From NCBI GenBank assembly GCA_037074585.1, contig CM073492.1, forward strand, positions 20,691,001-20,755,000: a DNA stretch of 64,000 bases. The letters run 5' to 3'. Made by a program: the position numbers and the translations under genes. Within the stretch, counting starts at the first letter, position 1. Every line of letters starts with the position of its first letter. The notes beneath the pieces were generated by a model. The model was not told the DNA's origin. It saw only the letters and a program-made list of their open reading frames with translations, and ran no database searches. Below are positions 10,901 to 24,589 of the stretch, in pieces. The stretch comes from Biancaea sappan (lineage: Eukaryota; Streptophyta; Magnoliopsida; Fabales; Fabaceae).

Positions 10901-12774
10901 GATCGCATTATTCCACCCAATCTCTGGGACCACTTTTTTTTTTTTTTAATTCATTCTTCTTCTTTTTCCATCTGGTCCTTTCTATATTATAAACTCATTT
11001 GTTTTTTTCATTTTTCTTTACTTTAAAAAAACTATGACATATCAAAAATACTATCGTTGAACTTGGCTCTCTCTTTTTCCCAAAACGAAGATACTGGTTT
11101 TCATATTTTTTGCCGGTGTAATTAATAAACAGATAACTTTATGAAATTAATAATTGATTTGGAACTTGGAAGATTCAACTTCATCATTTATGCTACCTAT
11201 CAAAATAAGCGTATAAAAATGGGAAAGTAAAGTACATTAAAAGATCTTATAAAATGTGATGAACGATTGTGAAAAGTAAAAAAAAAAAAATTGTGCCCAA
11301 AAAATTAAAATCTAAATATAGGTTCAAATTGTTCAAACTAAACTGCTTAAACCATTAATTTCTTCAAACCAAAATCAACGGTGATGCAATAAGAGCTTAC
11401 GAGGTTGAACGTATGGGCTACAGGGGCTTCTCCCGAGCCACAATTTTTTTTTCTAATTAAGATATTTCAATAAAGTTACATTAAATTTTTTATTTCCTAT
11501 ATTTCCTTTCTATTTCTTTACATAATATTAAACATATTTTAAAATTTTCATTCTCTTTCTTTCTTTTTTTTTTGGCGCGTAATGCATATACCCTTAGTTT
11601 GTTTTTCTTTATTTCTTCAATACCCCAAAAAAAAAAAACCAATGCATAGCATGGCCAGCAAATTATTTAGTTCATTTTTTAGACACAAACAATTTTCTTC
11701 CAATGACGTTACATTTATAGTGTATAATAATAAAAAGAATATACTTACGTAATTTGACGTGAGAATTATTTTAAATGAGAAACAATATGGATGACAGGAA
11801 TTTACTTTTCGCAAAATTACATTGAGACAAAGGATAAGTTGCATCCGCGCGTGGAATTCACGTAGATTCCGTATATTATATATATATATATATATATAAT
11901 ATACACCAATGCATCTGAATTGTTACGTGTAGAGCTCGGAAGAATTTGCTCATGCAAAATAGAATTTTTCCTTTTTGTTTATACACGACTGATTTAACGT
12001 AGACATGAGTTAGTGCGATTACATGAAGGGTTTCAAGTTTCAACCTTTGGTTAAACAAGTTGTGGCAGGCGTTAGAGTTTGTTTCCCCTCTACCTGTGTC
12101 ATTCAAACGTCAAATCAAGCACTTTTACCCCCGCTCGCGCAAAAGCCTGCAAAAGTTTTCTCAAAGACAAAAGCAACAAAAAGTTAAATCATAAGCATGC
12201 CAACGCTGAGAAAGAACGACTATGCTCAGGGGGGTCATAAACATCGGAAAAGAATAACTGGAATCAGAAATTATACTTTCCATTAGATATGAGCTAATGA
12301 TAGCAACATGTTATGTTACCGTCCCTACACTACTCATTCTTCACAGTTTTCATTAGCCAATCCCTCGAAATTAAAGTTCCCTTAAGTGAATGTTACTTGT
12401 TATCCAAATGATAAAACCCCAGTCAAGATCTCCTCGTATGATGAGAAATTGTAACCTATCTATTTGTAGGTCGTGTATGAAGAACTATAAAGGCCAGCAC
12501 TTGTAGCTCAGATTTTTGTGGATGTTTGCATGAGCATGATGATACCAAAGGCATTCGACTGTGATTTTCACCCCAGCTGCTTCTTAAAAATGCAAAACTC
12601 CACAGGGCAACAGGTAATTTTCTTTTTTAAACTTTCTGTTATTTTCTTTCTTTACCCTGGAGGGCGCCAAAAGAATGACCAGGTTGCATGAATATGCACA
12701 TACAACCTGAAAGAAGGAACAAGAATATACATGTAGTTAGTCAGATTTACGCTCAGTTATGTGCAAATAATGAA
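10901..12774. other. Intergenic region and 3' flank of JMJ16
   Basis: AT-rich with homopolymer runs and a (TA)n run at 11876-11898. No gene is recognised. The 3' UTR of JMJ16 must occupy the right end, reading leftward from 12774, but I found no convincing polyadenylation signal to mark its limit. Confidence 0.5.
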
Positions 12775-15700
12775 TCATCTTAAACGGTTGTTGATCTCTT
12801 CATTGAGAAGTTGAGCAATTAAGCTGCTGTCAGCTGCTGGCCTGTTGTCAGTGAGAATGCTGTATAATGAGTTCAATTCTTGTGCGTCAGCCTTTTTAAA
12901 TAGGCTCCTTAGTGCTGCATCAACTCCAACAGACACGAGCTGATTGCTGAGGACCCCTTGACCTTCACCGTTTCTTACGTCAGATGGTCTATCCACGTTT
13001 CCAACTTTCTCATTGGGTTGAGAAGCTTGTGGAATCTGCCCTTGAGGCCGGGAGTAGGGCCGGGATTCCCAATATTCCTTACAAACTCGACTTTGATCCA
13101 ATGCCTCGATAGCCTGGAGAAAGAAGGCAGATTCATAAATTTGCCTTGAGAGCTATCAAAACATGTCAAAGGAAACAAAACTGATCGTGGCATCAAAATC
13201 TCATACTATGGGTGAGTAAAGCAAAGAAGCTTCCATCGGTAGAAGTACCGCTTGAAAATGATCAAATGCAGGCTAAAGGATTGGATTTCTTTTTTCGCGC
13301 AAAACTTATTGACCCAAAAATTATAAAGCACATGCCCAAATGTTTCCATATGAGTATTCTACCAGGTTTGAATTGTGTTACTAGGTCTTCAAGTCGTTTT
13401 CATCCCAAAAGAAGTTGAATAATTACCATCCACAGGACACTGGACAAAATCACACTTGCGGTCTTTGTGAAGAAAACAGCTAACGTTCTCACTCACTTCC
13501 TTAATCTACAACCACCCCAAATCCACTCCATGCCAAACGAAAATAAAAACCTAAAAGAGCTTAAGTGGAAAATTATTTTTGTCTGAAGGTATGGAAGAAT
13601 TCCTCATGAGAGTGAAAAATAAATAAATAAGGGACATAGGCAAATAAAGAAATCACAGTATTCAGTTAAATGTATTTGTGCATTAAGGAGGGAAACGTGG
13701 GAATCATGCAAGGAGCTCTCACCTAAAATATTCATTGCAGAGACAATTTTTGAAATCCCATGTCACCCAGAAACAAGATAAGAACCCAGATTAGGTCCAA
13801 ATGAAATTTCACAGAAGTTTTCAGTCTTAAACTAATCAACCTAAAAGATATAGAAACTTCTGCTACAAGTTAATCAACATATATATTTGCCTGGAAATTG
13901 AGGGAAAGCAAGAAGTGGAATAAAACTGACCTTTTGCCCAAGTCATACTTCATATTTTATTCTATTACTGTGTTTTCAATAGTAAAATTACCTGAACTAT
14001 CGCTGGTGAAGAAAACCCAAACATTTCAAAACCATCGAGGCTGCCAGGAGGCTGTAAAGGAGTAAGGTCATTTCTTCCCAGCTTATGTTGCTTTGTGATC
14101 TCCTGATTCACTCTCTCTCTTACCAGTTCCCAGCATCTTGCAGCTGATATATGAATGAAGACCTCATTTGGATTATGTTCCAAAGACACCTGGGAAAAAA
14201 AAAAAGTTACATTTTTTTCCAACTCCAGCCCACTGAATCACAGCACAGTAATCCAACTAAAACGTCCAGTTTAACATTCAAATTAAACCTTCAGTTCAAA
14301 CTAAAAGCTACTGACACCTAAACTAAAGAGTTATACCATCTCTACATTAATTTCACCAAAGTAGGATATAGATTAGCCAACATAATTAAACCTCAAGACT
14401 CTTCTCCTAGCAAACAGGAATAAATTCTATAAAACACAATGCATCTTATCATAAAAGAAGCATTAATTCCTCTAACCTCTAGTTAAAATAGTAAGTTTAA
14501 TATTTAAAAAATAACAAATACTGTGAAACTAACATTACATTATTGCTTGGGCACTGACATACAATAAATTCACTGGTTTTACAGTAGTTTGTAATACACT
14601 TATAACTAATCCTGGTTTGTAATTTTATGACATGCAGATGACGTGTTTGCCCATACAATCAATGGTAGAACCCAGCTAGATCTTAGTGAGAGAGGGTTTT
14701 AAACTACAAGAGCTTCATAAAGTATATTAAAACCATTTTAGATATATTGACAAAAATGAACATACTATTGTTAATTTCGTATCAAAAGACTGTTTATAAT
14801 AACAAAAAAGTTGAAGTACCATAAACAGAGGTCTGTCTCGTCCAGCATCAAGAATTTCTGAAATATAATAACACGTGCTGGTTGGATCTAAGACATCTAT
14901 GTATCTAACACGGCTTCTAAATCCTGCATCAATTATTTCAATTTGCATCAATCTCGATATTCAGTCAAAAATTAATAGAAGCAGTAAGTAATTAAAGACC
15001 AACCATTCACATACCCTTTGGAAATATAGCCTGACTGTTGCACCATGACTTTCCAGAAAGCAAAGTTCCAAATTCTAGAGGTTCAACATTGCAGTTGATC
15101 CGCCGGACAACCTTTGCAATGCGAGGACCTTTCTGACGGTAACATCTTCCCAAGTTGTTTGGACTGCAAGACAAGTTTCCATGAACAGGTCTTACATTGT
15201 CTGCAATTTTAGAAGCATCACATCCTCCAACCTTCTTATAGTTGTCCTCGTTCTTAGGCTTGAAAGTGACAGAATGCACTGGATTCTGAGCATAACTCTT
15301 CGAATGATCCAGACAATTATCTCCACTCTCCCCTCTTGAGGAAGCTTGAATTTTTCTAACTGATCCTGAAGTAGAAAAACCTATATTGCAAGAAACATCT
15401 ACTGGGGTAGAATCTAGAACTGGCCCATTAATTAAGCGATGTTCTTGTTTTGCTTGCAAATGATGAGTTGAATGAGAACTCCTATGTTCATGAGATGCAT
15501 CCTTCTCAACCTTTACAGCAGCATCTGTCGCAGGGATAGTTGTGTCTGGATCTTTTCTATAATTACACAGATTTACTTCATCACTAGAACCTATAAACCT
15601 TTGAGAAAGCTCCTTTCCTCTATCTGGGTCCGTCATCTTCGGCTCATCGGTTTCATCATCACTAAGAATTATAATATTGTCATGCCCAGAAAGTGAAGTT

Positions 15701-18700
15701 TTGGTAGGCCCATGTTCAGCTAGAGGAAGAGGCATGGGATATGATGTGTCCTCTTGAAACAACTGACAAACAGGGGTTCTCACATTTGATCTGCAAATAA
15801 CAGATTCTTTCTTGGAATGTGCATTGTTATTAGCCATCTCATGAACAGGTGTCAAGTTTTTAGATGTAAACAGTTTGTTCAAATGACCCAAGGAAGACAC
15901 GTCTTCTGCCGATTTTCTCTGTTGTACATAACACTGAATCTGATCAATGTTTTTTGCTGAATTCACCAAATTCTCTATTGGGACATCTATCAAATGAGAA
16001 TCATCAAAAGAAACAACCAATGGATGCAAGGGCATCTCTTTATGCTCAGTGCCACAAGAAGAACCAGACAAGTTGAAGGAATCTAATCTCAATTCAGGAA
16101 GTAGTGTTTCCTTTGAAGACTGAAATAATTTACTAAATTGGCTATCATTGTTTGTGATATAAGAAGTTAGTGCCAGCCCAAGATCTAACTTTGCCCATCT
16201 GTAAACTGCACTTAATTTTCCTTCCAATGCCTCAACAAGGATTAATAATTCACTAATATCGTAACGAAAGAGGAAGAATTTGAAATCCGGAGCACATGAA
16301 CAGAACTGCTTTGCATGATCCAAGCAAGCAAATCGATCAGGGGAACAACGGCAACCAGCTGCAGATAGGTGCAAATCAAAAAAGCAAACACTGCATTCCC
16401 TTTCACTTGTGGCATCAAAACTGCTCTCCATTTTCAATGCCTGTGAAGAACTGCAAACAAATCTCCTCCTTACTTGTTCCATCTCAACGCGCGCCTAAGA
16501 AAAACGACATAGGAAATTCAGAAGGGGAAAGTTAAACAGAAGACATAAGATCAGTGTCATTCATTATGGTTACACTTATACCATTGTATATCCAAAATTG
16601 AACCTATATCTTTGTTTGGTATTGAATTTTAATCAGTGCCTTGAAACTTCTTTCTTCATACAGTGAGCTGGAGGGGCTATCTATATACCAAAGGGTGCTA
16701 TTTTTCCTCCCAAAAGAACTTTCCAATAAAGATGCCTTGAAGATCATGTTGAAATGTTTCTCCAAAAAATTGAAAAAAAAAAAATCCAAAATTTGGCACA
16801 TAGAATAAAGCTCCACACTATTATTAGTTACAACTGAGGGGAACTGGAGTTTTGCCGTTATTGCATTTAGATGTCAGCCATCAAACAACTGGGCCTCTTA
16901 ATTGTAGACTGATGTTTTTCTCTTCTCTTTTTGCTTGTTTTGTTATTGGTGACGGATTTACTTGTTTCTCTCTCTTTTTCTTTTTCTACCTCCTTCCTCT
17001 CAAACAATATTTTCATCAAAGAAAATCAAGATTCCCAATAGGTCTGATACTTCATAATTTCAATTTATAGACACCCCCAACAATTTTTTCAAAAAAAAAA
17101 AAAAAAAGATAAAGAGAAGCAGAATGTACCTTGAGTACTTTTGCTAGAAGGCCATCCTTTCCGCAGACAGCTTTCCATTGTAGATTATCAGACGTATTTT
17201 TCTTCAGCAAATTAAGCTCCCACTGTGCTCGTACTGCTTCCCTAGCAGCCCCAAGCAACAGTTTATCATGGGATATAGAAGTCTTGCGCCCCTGCTCCCG
17301 ATATAGCTCAACAGCAATCTGTCCGTGAGGCAGCCAGTCAATTGGAGCTACATTAACTGCCTCAGCACAGTTGAAACCACAGTTGAATCCAGAATGATAT
17401 GCTCGAGGGAACGTCAGAACAAACTCTCCAGGGTTCTGGACACACCTATAGACAGATACTCCTTCAGACTTCAGGACAGAAGGAGAAAATTGTGTGACCT
17501 GCAAGAATTAGATGGATAAATATAAGCATTTTGTCCAATCAGTAACACAGATGAATAAGCCAAAATGACTAAACAAACAAGACCATATAAGAAAAAGAAT
17601 GGCATGCAAAGCAAGAGACAAACAAGTGAACCCCATGTGCAACATCCTGAACGAATGACATTTGTGTAGAAAGACTACTACTCACCAGCTTATGAAGCAA
17701 GTCAGGTTGTTCTTTAAAAAGGTCAGGTAAATGCTTCCTCATGGCCTCTTCCAATTTGCAAGCATCTTTTCCAGGGACACCATACCAAATTTTTGGAGCA
17801 CCCCAATGCATGTAATTCAATGAATATAAATGGTGATCCTCAACATGCTACACCGAATAATTAGCCCATTATTAGAATCAGAAACTACAATAACTAAAGA
17901 TGCTACCAAGTAGTCTCATTCTCTCTCAAGCACACACATACATATGCACACACAAAAGTTCAACAAAGGAAATAAAACGTGCAATAAAAACATTGTGCAA
18001 TAGCATACTTCACAAATCAGGATTAAGATGTTGAATGTATCAATCCCCTCTCTCAAAAGTCACACCCACCTTCCCTTGAAGGGTCACCCACAGACACTAG
18101 CAAGCTACATGGCACACATAACATAACATGCACATGTGCAGACTCATACAAACAACCTCTCATGTAAGGCATGCAAGATGGTATGAATAAATATGCAACA
18201 TCCCATTTAGGACACAAAAATAGGTAAGAAGAAATACACATGAGACTATACTAATTACACGTGTCAAATGTGTGAAAAAACCAGGAAATACACATGATGA
18301 CTAGTGAATGAGGGAAAGATGTAGCCTTTACCCAACAAAAGGAAGAAAAGCACATTCCTATATACAACCATGGCACTAGTACACCAGATATATCACCGCT
18401 TTCATGAGAGAGCAAAGATCCAGGAAGTCTAGCAAAGTTATTTAAATTCCAGCCAGATTTTATGTACTCTTCAGGTAAATTGGAGCCAGATTCACTGAGC
18501 TTTCTAGGAAAACCACTCCCAAAAACCCCAGTTTCCAGGTCAGCTCCATAAAGCACCTAAAATAGAATAAAAAATGGCAGGTAAGGAGACTGGTAGGACA
18601 CACAGTAAATAGGAAAATTTCCACAGAACAATAAAATATTGAAATTATAAGAAAAGTGACCTCAATTTCTTCAGTAGGTCTCTCTACTATCCGCCAATAT

Positions 18701-20187
18701 TCACCTTCAATGTTCTCCACAGAAGGCTCCCATCCTTCTAACACTGTTGTGTTACCTCCCAAATTCGATATATTCTCATTTGTTCTGAAGTATTTGGCCT
18801 TAAAATCATCTGCATATTGCTGAAATATTTCCAAGGTAAATTCTGGACCAGGTTCAAACCCAAACCTTTCAATCTCACAAAATCCTGCATTAGGCCATCT
18901 AATTGTTCCATTATCCAACCCCATTCTTGTGCATCTTCTCCTTTTCCTTTTAGTATTATTATGAATCCTTGACATCTTTCTCTTCGAACCACGATTCTGA
19001 AGTTTATCAACCCTCTGGACACGAGTAGAAAATTTAGAACCCCCCCATATAGTTTTTTCCTTAAGAGGACAGGGGGGTTTCCAAGAAGAAGGGGGAACAA
19101 TGCGACAGATTCCATATGGTTCTGCTCTGCTACAAATGCTTGCTATATACTTCAAAGTATCTTGGAACTCCTGAAAAAAAAAAAAGAATTAAAAAAAATT
19201 GCAGACAAGTCAAAGATCTGATTTTTCAGTAAAAGGATCAATGACTGTGACAAAGGAGAGCTCAAATGTGCCACAAAATGTCATCAAGACCTCTTCTGTT
19301 GGGTAAAAGACAGGAGCATCCTCAAGGTCGGGCCTGCAAGCATCTTCTGGTCTCCATGCAGCAACAACCTATGACAAGACTTCAAATGTCACTAATTTTA
19401 TCATGCAAAAAATTGCCCAACAACAGGAGCATTTCTTGTCTTTGTCACTACTTTGTTGCTTCTATATTATTATATATGTAAGGAAGACAAAAAAAGCTCC
19501 CTTGTTATCATTGAAAATTAGCCTGTTAAATCTCATGGTAAACTAAGCATTACTATTTTGTTGGCATACAATAAGAAAACATCCCTAAGTCATTAAACTC
19601 AATAATGCAAACATAATGCATGCAATAAGTAATGCCAGTGATATCTCTAACAGAAATAAATCATAAATCTTAAAACAACCTTTTGGCAATTGCTGCAATC
19701 TGGACATCCACGGATGACACCCCTAGGAAGACAAGATCTTGAGGAAAAATTCTGCATTGAAAATCAAAATATAAGATGTTACCCAGAAGTAAATTCTCTT
19801 ATGTATAAACAGTCCTGAGGTAAAATGAAATAATTTAAGGGACTCCAAAATACCCAAAAAGAAAAGACTAACTTGATCAAGCCGCTCAGAATCAGAGTCT
19901 TCCCCAGAGCTGTTGTCATACCATCCATGGTTAATTTGTCGTCTTGGCCGAAGGGACCTATGAATCTTTGCAGTATCACTAATTTGAACCTCAGTTTCAG
20001 CCTGAATCAACCGTGATTCAGAAGCACTTGTAGAGGCTGAACAACTGGTCATGTTTTTATCATTCTGTTTCTCATTGTCTTCCATCCTATTTAATGAGAA
20101 AGATGTATATGACTCAAAGCCTGGTGGAACTGATGGAAACTCATCATTATCTTCTTGAACACGTATTCTCATTAGTTCTGTCCCCAT
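12775..20187 (-). CDS. JMJ16: JMJ16-type (PKDM7D) JmjC histone H3K4 demethylase, 11 coding exons
   Basis: Coding exons in transcript order: 20187-19873, 19751-19680, 19368-19291, 19170-18661, 18556-18332, 17847-17686, 17498-17130, 16494-15015, 14923-14820, 14189-13992, 13113-12775. All junctions are GT/AG and in phase, giving 1283 aa. Domains: JmjN about 147-188; JmjC about 356-522 with Fe(II) ligands H401, E403 and H489 and the KDM5-like 2-oxoglutarate residues F398, S409, N411 and K419; C5HC2 zinc finger starting C611/C614 (then C625, C627, C634, H637, C642, C644); FYRN about 1034-1105; FYRC from 1106. The family removes methyl groups from H3 lysine 4 in the nucleus using iron and 2-oxoglutarate. 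Arabidopsis JMJ16 restrains leaf senescence. The MGTELMR start, PPGFES motif, length and conserved C-terminus favour JMJ16 over the shorter JMJ14/15/18. An in-frame TGA just upstream supports the start codon. All catalytic residues are present and no break was seen. Confidence 0.95.
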
Positions 20188-20262
20188 CAGTCACCCCTTA
20201 CAAAGGTGAGCAAATAATTTTGCGCTCAGTGTTCCTTGAATGAATAAAAGAGTCAGCAAAAT
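20188..20262 (-). other. JMJ16: JMJ16 5' UTR portion of the first coding exon
   Basis: The exon carrying the start codon appears to extend 75 nt upstream to a good acceptor (TTTTGTTGTTTTGTAG) at 20263-20264. It contains an in-frame TGA directly before the initiation ATG region. Confidence 0.6.
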
Positions 20263-20310
20263 CTACAAAACAACAAAACCATCACCTATTCAAGGATCAA
20301 TTAAACTTAC

Positions 20311-20452
20311 TGAGATGTGAGGAGTGGTTATGAAGTGACAACTGCAAAATTTTTTGGTTCTCTGAACTTCTGCTGCATATTACAGCTGAGATAAACTCTA
20401 TAGAAGGTAATGCTTGTTCCAGGATCTTCAAAAATAGCTGGAAAGCATTAAT
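20311..20452 (-). other. JMJ16: JMJ16 non-coding leader exon
   Basis: On the minus strand this 142-nt segment is bounded by an acceptor (CATTGCAG) and a strong donor (CTCA/GTAAGTTT), leaving a 48-nt intron before the start-codon exon. That intron is short for plants, so it may be retained in some transcripts. Confidence 0.45.
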
Positions 20453-22187
20453 CTGCAATGTTCCACAGAAAACCGATAGAGAAAGAGATCAGACAAAGTG
20501 AAATGTTTGTATGCAAAATGTTTTCTTACAATCCACTAGAATAAAAGCAAAGACATTTTAAAACCTTGATAAGTTGCTGTTTGATATTAAATGTAAATAT
20601 GAAAATTTAAGTTCTCATAGGCATATCAAAAGAAGGCACTAAATGGGACATGCATTGCTGAAGATTACAATAACTTATTATAATATCTCCAATCCTTGAA
20701 GTACTTATTCAATTTACACATGAAAAGAAAGGTTTCCCATCATATTTGCACCAACCAAAGAAGATGTATTGCATTTACATATGAATCACGTTACCAGCAA
20801 GAATTACTCTCCTGTTTATTAATAAATGTACATTCTTGTTTCAAAAAATAAGACTAACTGATAAATTAAGGGCTCAATGACCAGAAATGCATAACTAAAT
20901 GTGCAGCATGAGCAACAGAGTAGATTTATCATTCATCCCATCAGATAATACAAAAACAATTACATACCTAGTCCTATGCAATCAAATTCCTAACAATAAT
21001 CTTGACTGACGTTATCGACATCACAAAAATTGCAGGTAATCGGCTAAATTATACATGCTACACTCAAAATTCAGCTCAACATAACAAGTATAATTCATAT
21101 ATGTTAAAATTATTCAAGGATCAATGCATCTTAACAGTTTATTTTCAGTTGCCTTTACTTGCCAAGGGCGTTGAAGAAACATAAATATCCAACTATATAT
21201 CAAACAAATTTAGTTCAACCATGAAAGCATCACCAACCAGGCAAGGTTTATTTGGTCATACCAAGCTCATCAAGAATAAATTAAAAAAAAATGATGATAA
21301 CTTCGAGAAAATCATCAGGAGAGTATAAACTTATTTTTTGCCGAGATACCAAACGTTATTTATTGCCTGTTCATGTTACAAAAACTTAAATGGAATTTAC
21401 AAACAACAAAGAAGGAGTAAAGATTTAAATTGATTTTAAAAACATAAAACTGCTGAACTTAGCACCTAAATTAAAGTTTGATCAGCCAGATTATAAGGGA
21501 AAAAAAAAATTCAGAATCTCAAACACACCATAAAAGTTCCCATCCATATACCCAAAAAACAGATGTATAAAGTAAACATTGTTAAAAACTCATCAGACCA
21601 CATCATTTGGATTTTCAACTGGATACAAATTTATCATAATAGTGATCAAAATAAACCTGAGTTAATTCTACTTTAAAAAACTCAGTAGCAATTTGATGAA
21701 ATTTAGAGAAAAGGACACTATTATTTGAGAAAAAAAAAATGCATACAAAAGGAAGGTTAAGATTCACGAAAACTAAGCTTACATGTTGTTGATCCAGATG
21801 ACTGAAATCCCTAATGAACTAGTACAGCTATTAAAACACCAGATTTTTTTTTTGGGTTTTTTTTTTTGGGGGGGGGGGGGGGGGGAAGTAGCCCACAGAT
21901 TATGAAACTTACTTTTTTGACCATGCATTTAAAAGTGATAAGGGAAACCCTAATTTCAAAGGGAGACATTACCCCAAAAAAAAAAAATCGGGAATCTGAG
22001 TGAGCAGATCTAACCCTAAATCAGATTGCAGAGAGAGATGGCACTGAACCACAACCCTTTTTCCACAGTTCAATGATAGCCCAAAAATTCGTATATGGCA
22101 AACAAGACCCCAAACCAATAATAAGATCCAGCTACAGATGCCACAAATTTAGGAAGATTAATCGGTGTTTATATACTCAGACATTAC
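20453..22187 (-). other. JMJ16: Probable long leader intron of JMJ16
   Basis: No coding content. This stretch lies between the leader exon and a probable first exon, and it holds the T/G homopolymer tract at 21845-21885. On the minus strand GTAATG donor candidates occur at about 22186 and at about 21971; I prefer the former. Confidence 0.4.
21845..21885. repeat. Poly-T/poly-G tract ending in G18
   Basis: T-rich sequence broken by GGG, then T11 and an uninterrupted run of 18 G at 21868-21885. The G run is on the plus strand, which is the template strand for JMJ16. Confidence 0.9.
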
Positions 22188-22335
22188 CAATTCACGGTGG
22201 AAGCAGATAAGGCCATAAGGGTAAATCCGGAAGCAGAATATTTTTTGGTCACTCTGAGCACACAGATTTTCGATTCGTAACCAAAAAGAAAAAGAAAATA
22301 GCTTGAATTAGAAGGGAAAGTTTTGTATGCTCTCT
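22188..22335 (-). other. JMJ16: Probable first exon of JMJ16
   Basis: On the minus strand a TATA-like stretch (TTTATATATATTT, about 22355-22368) precedes a pyrimidine-rich leader and a GTAATG donor with the exon ending at 22188. The transcript start is an estimate from TATA spacing. Confidence 0.35.
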
Positions 22336-22720
22336 GCAACTTCTTAATAACTAAAAATATATATAAATTAATAATAAGGTCTACTAGATTCAGGTGCAAC
22401 ATTTGAGATAAACACGACACAATCGTGTCACATGTGCCCCTAAGACCCTTTTTTTTTTTCCCCTTAATCTGCTAATTATTGTTCAAAAGAAAAATAAAAC
22501 GGAATTAGCTATCTCTGATCATCAGACGGGGAGCTACATGTTGGAAAACAATTTTGGAAAGGGTAATTTGGGAAAGAAAAGTATTTGGAAACCTTCAAAG
22601 AAACGCGAGAAAATGACGTAATAAAATACGAGCATTAATGCTTGACCAATGCCCACCGCGGCAACGCGTGGAGACAGATGGTAATTAAACAAAAAAAATA
22701 AATAAATAAAACACTACGAT
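22336..22720 (-). promoter_or_regulatory. JMJ16 promoter region
   Basis: Upstream of the inferred first exon. It contains the TATA-like run at about 22355-22368, a TGACGT bZIP-type core near 22614, and a CpG-bearing patch (CCGCGG, ACGCGT) near 22655-22675 in otherwise AT-rich DNA. Confidence 0.35.
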
Positions 22721-24589
22721 CCTGACGTGTAAGTATGGCAATGTTTCTCCATTCCGAGTTGTTGACCAAATTATATAGTTAAGTTTATATTTTCGAAGTT
22801 TTACATTTATCTTTTATATTATTTTAAAAATTTTATATTAATCTTCTTAGAAATTTTATATTAATTTTTTATATTTTAAAATTTTACTATTTTAATTATT
22901 TTTTGTTAAAATTGTTAATCTATATAATGAAATTGGTATATTATCATTCAAATATTAACATAACATGTCTGTATAATTGCTAGTTTGATATTAGTGTTAT
23001 ATATTTAATTTACAAAGTGCTTTTATACTTCATCTCTTATACTATGCATTGAAAATTTTGCGCATTTTACAAATTACACCTTTGATGTTAATATTCAATC
23101 AACAATCATGTAGATACATTATGTTAATATTTAAAATATGATTTATTGAATACACTAAAATAGTATTTTTTTTGAAACATAGAAAATTAATATAAAACTT
23201 CTGAAATATAAATAACCAAAATGAAACATAAATTATATATAGAAGACCAAAGTATCATTTTTGCTTTATAATTAACAATTATAAATGGATGTTTGTCCTT
23301 TTGGATTAATTTATTTTTGTCACTTTGATCAACTGATCCTATTTAATTTGATAGAAATAAATATGATCTAATCATTTCATATAGAATTGAACCAATTCAA
23401 TTCAATTATAATTGATTTTGGACAGGATTGGATAGTGGATTTTTCAATTGTTAAAACAATTTTAAAATCAAACATTATTTTTTTTAATTTTTCAAATCTC
23501 AACAATAAAAATAAACATTTTTGACAATAAAAAACACTCTTATTCAACAACATCAAAAAATAAATAAATAAAATAACGTTAATTTTTTTTTCCAAATCTC
23601 AACAATAAAAATAAACATTTTCAACAGTAAAAATCACTCCTATTAAAAAAATCCTAACATAATCCATAACATCCATCCAAAAACATGACATAATTAAACA
23701 CAAGTCATAATATAATATATCATAACAAATAATACTATAATAATAATTAAGTTAATACTCTCTATTATTTGGGGCCACCGTATCAATTCTAGGAAAGCCC
23801 ATCATATGGCTTGGTCTTGATCATTGGCAAAATCTCACCCCACCTAATAGGCCTGGCCCCAAAAAAAAAATAAAATGTTTTTTTCACAACTTGAGCCCAA
23901 AAAATAAAGGTCAAGCTTGGGATTTTTCAAAACTCGGCCCAAATTATTTTTATAAATTTTTAAAATAAAAATTACTTATTTTAAATAATAAAATATTATA
24001 TAAATTATATATCATAGTATTTAAAATATTCTATATACATATGCAATATTAAAATGAATAATTTATACAATATATATTGTTTACTTTTTATTAATATATA
24101 GTATATAATTTATATATAATTTTTATACTTGACATAATGTTTAATTATTTATCATGTATTACGTGTTATGTAATATATAGTATTACTTCAATATGTATCA
24201 ACCATGAATTATGATTCATGTTATACCTAGAGACCTGCAATGCAATTGTAGAATTATTATAATTTTAAGTTGTTATGTATTTTTTTTCATTTATAATTGA
24301 ATTAGAAAATTCACTTTGGTTATTATTTTTAATTCTATGACATCTCTCTAAAATAATCATTTCAATTATATAACATTATTATTGTGTTTCTTAATTTAAT
24401 ATAAAAGTAAGTTTTTTTTTTATATTTTAACATGTAAAAGAAAAGTAAAAGAAAAAAATGTGCTTTTTTTAAATTCAAGCCTATATTCGAATTATTCGAG
24501 TTGGGTCGAGTCTCAAAAAAGGTCTAAATCAACTTTTTTTTTTCTGTCATTATATATATATATATATATATAAACTGGCAGATGATGAG
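22721..24589. other. AT-rich intergenic region
   Basis: No gene is recognised. It includes an imperfect ~101-bp tandem duplication at 23493-23690 and a (TA)n run at 24550-24572. Low-complexity AT sequence dominates. Confidence 0.55.
23493..23690. repeat. Imperfect tandem duplication, unit about 101 bp
   Basis: AAATCTCAACAATAAAAAT at 23494 recurs at 23593. In both copies it is followed by AAACATTTT, (A)n-CACTC and TATT landmarks. Confidence 0.7.
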
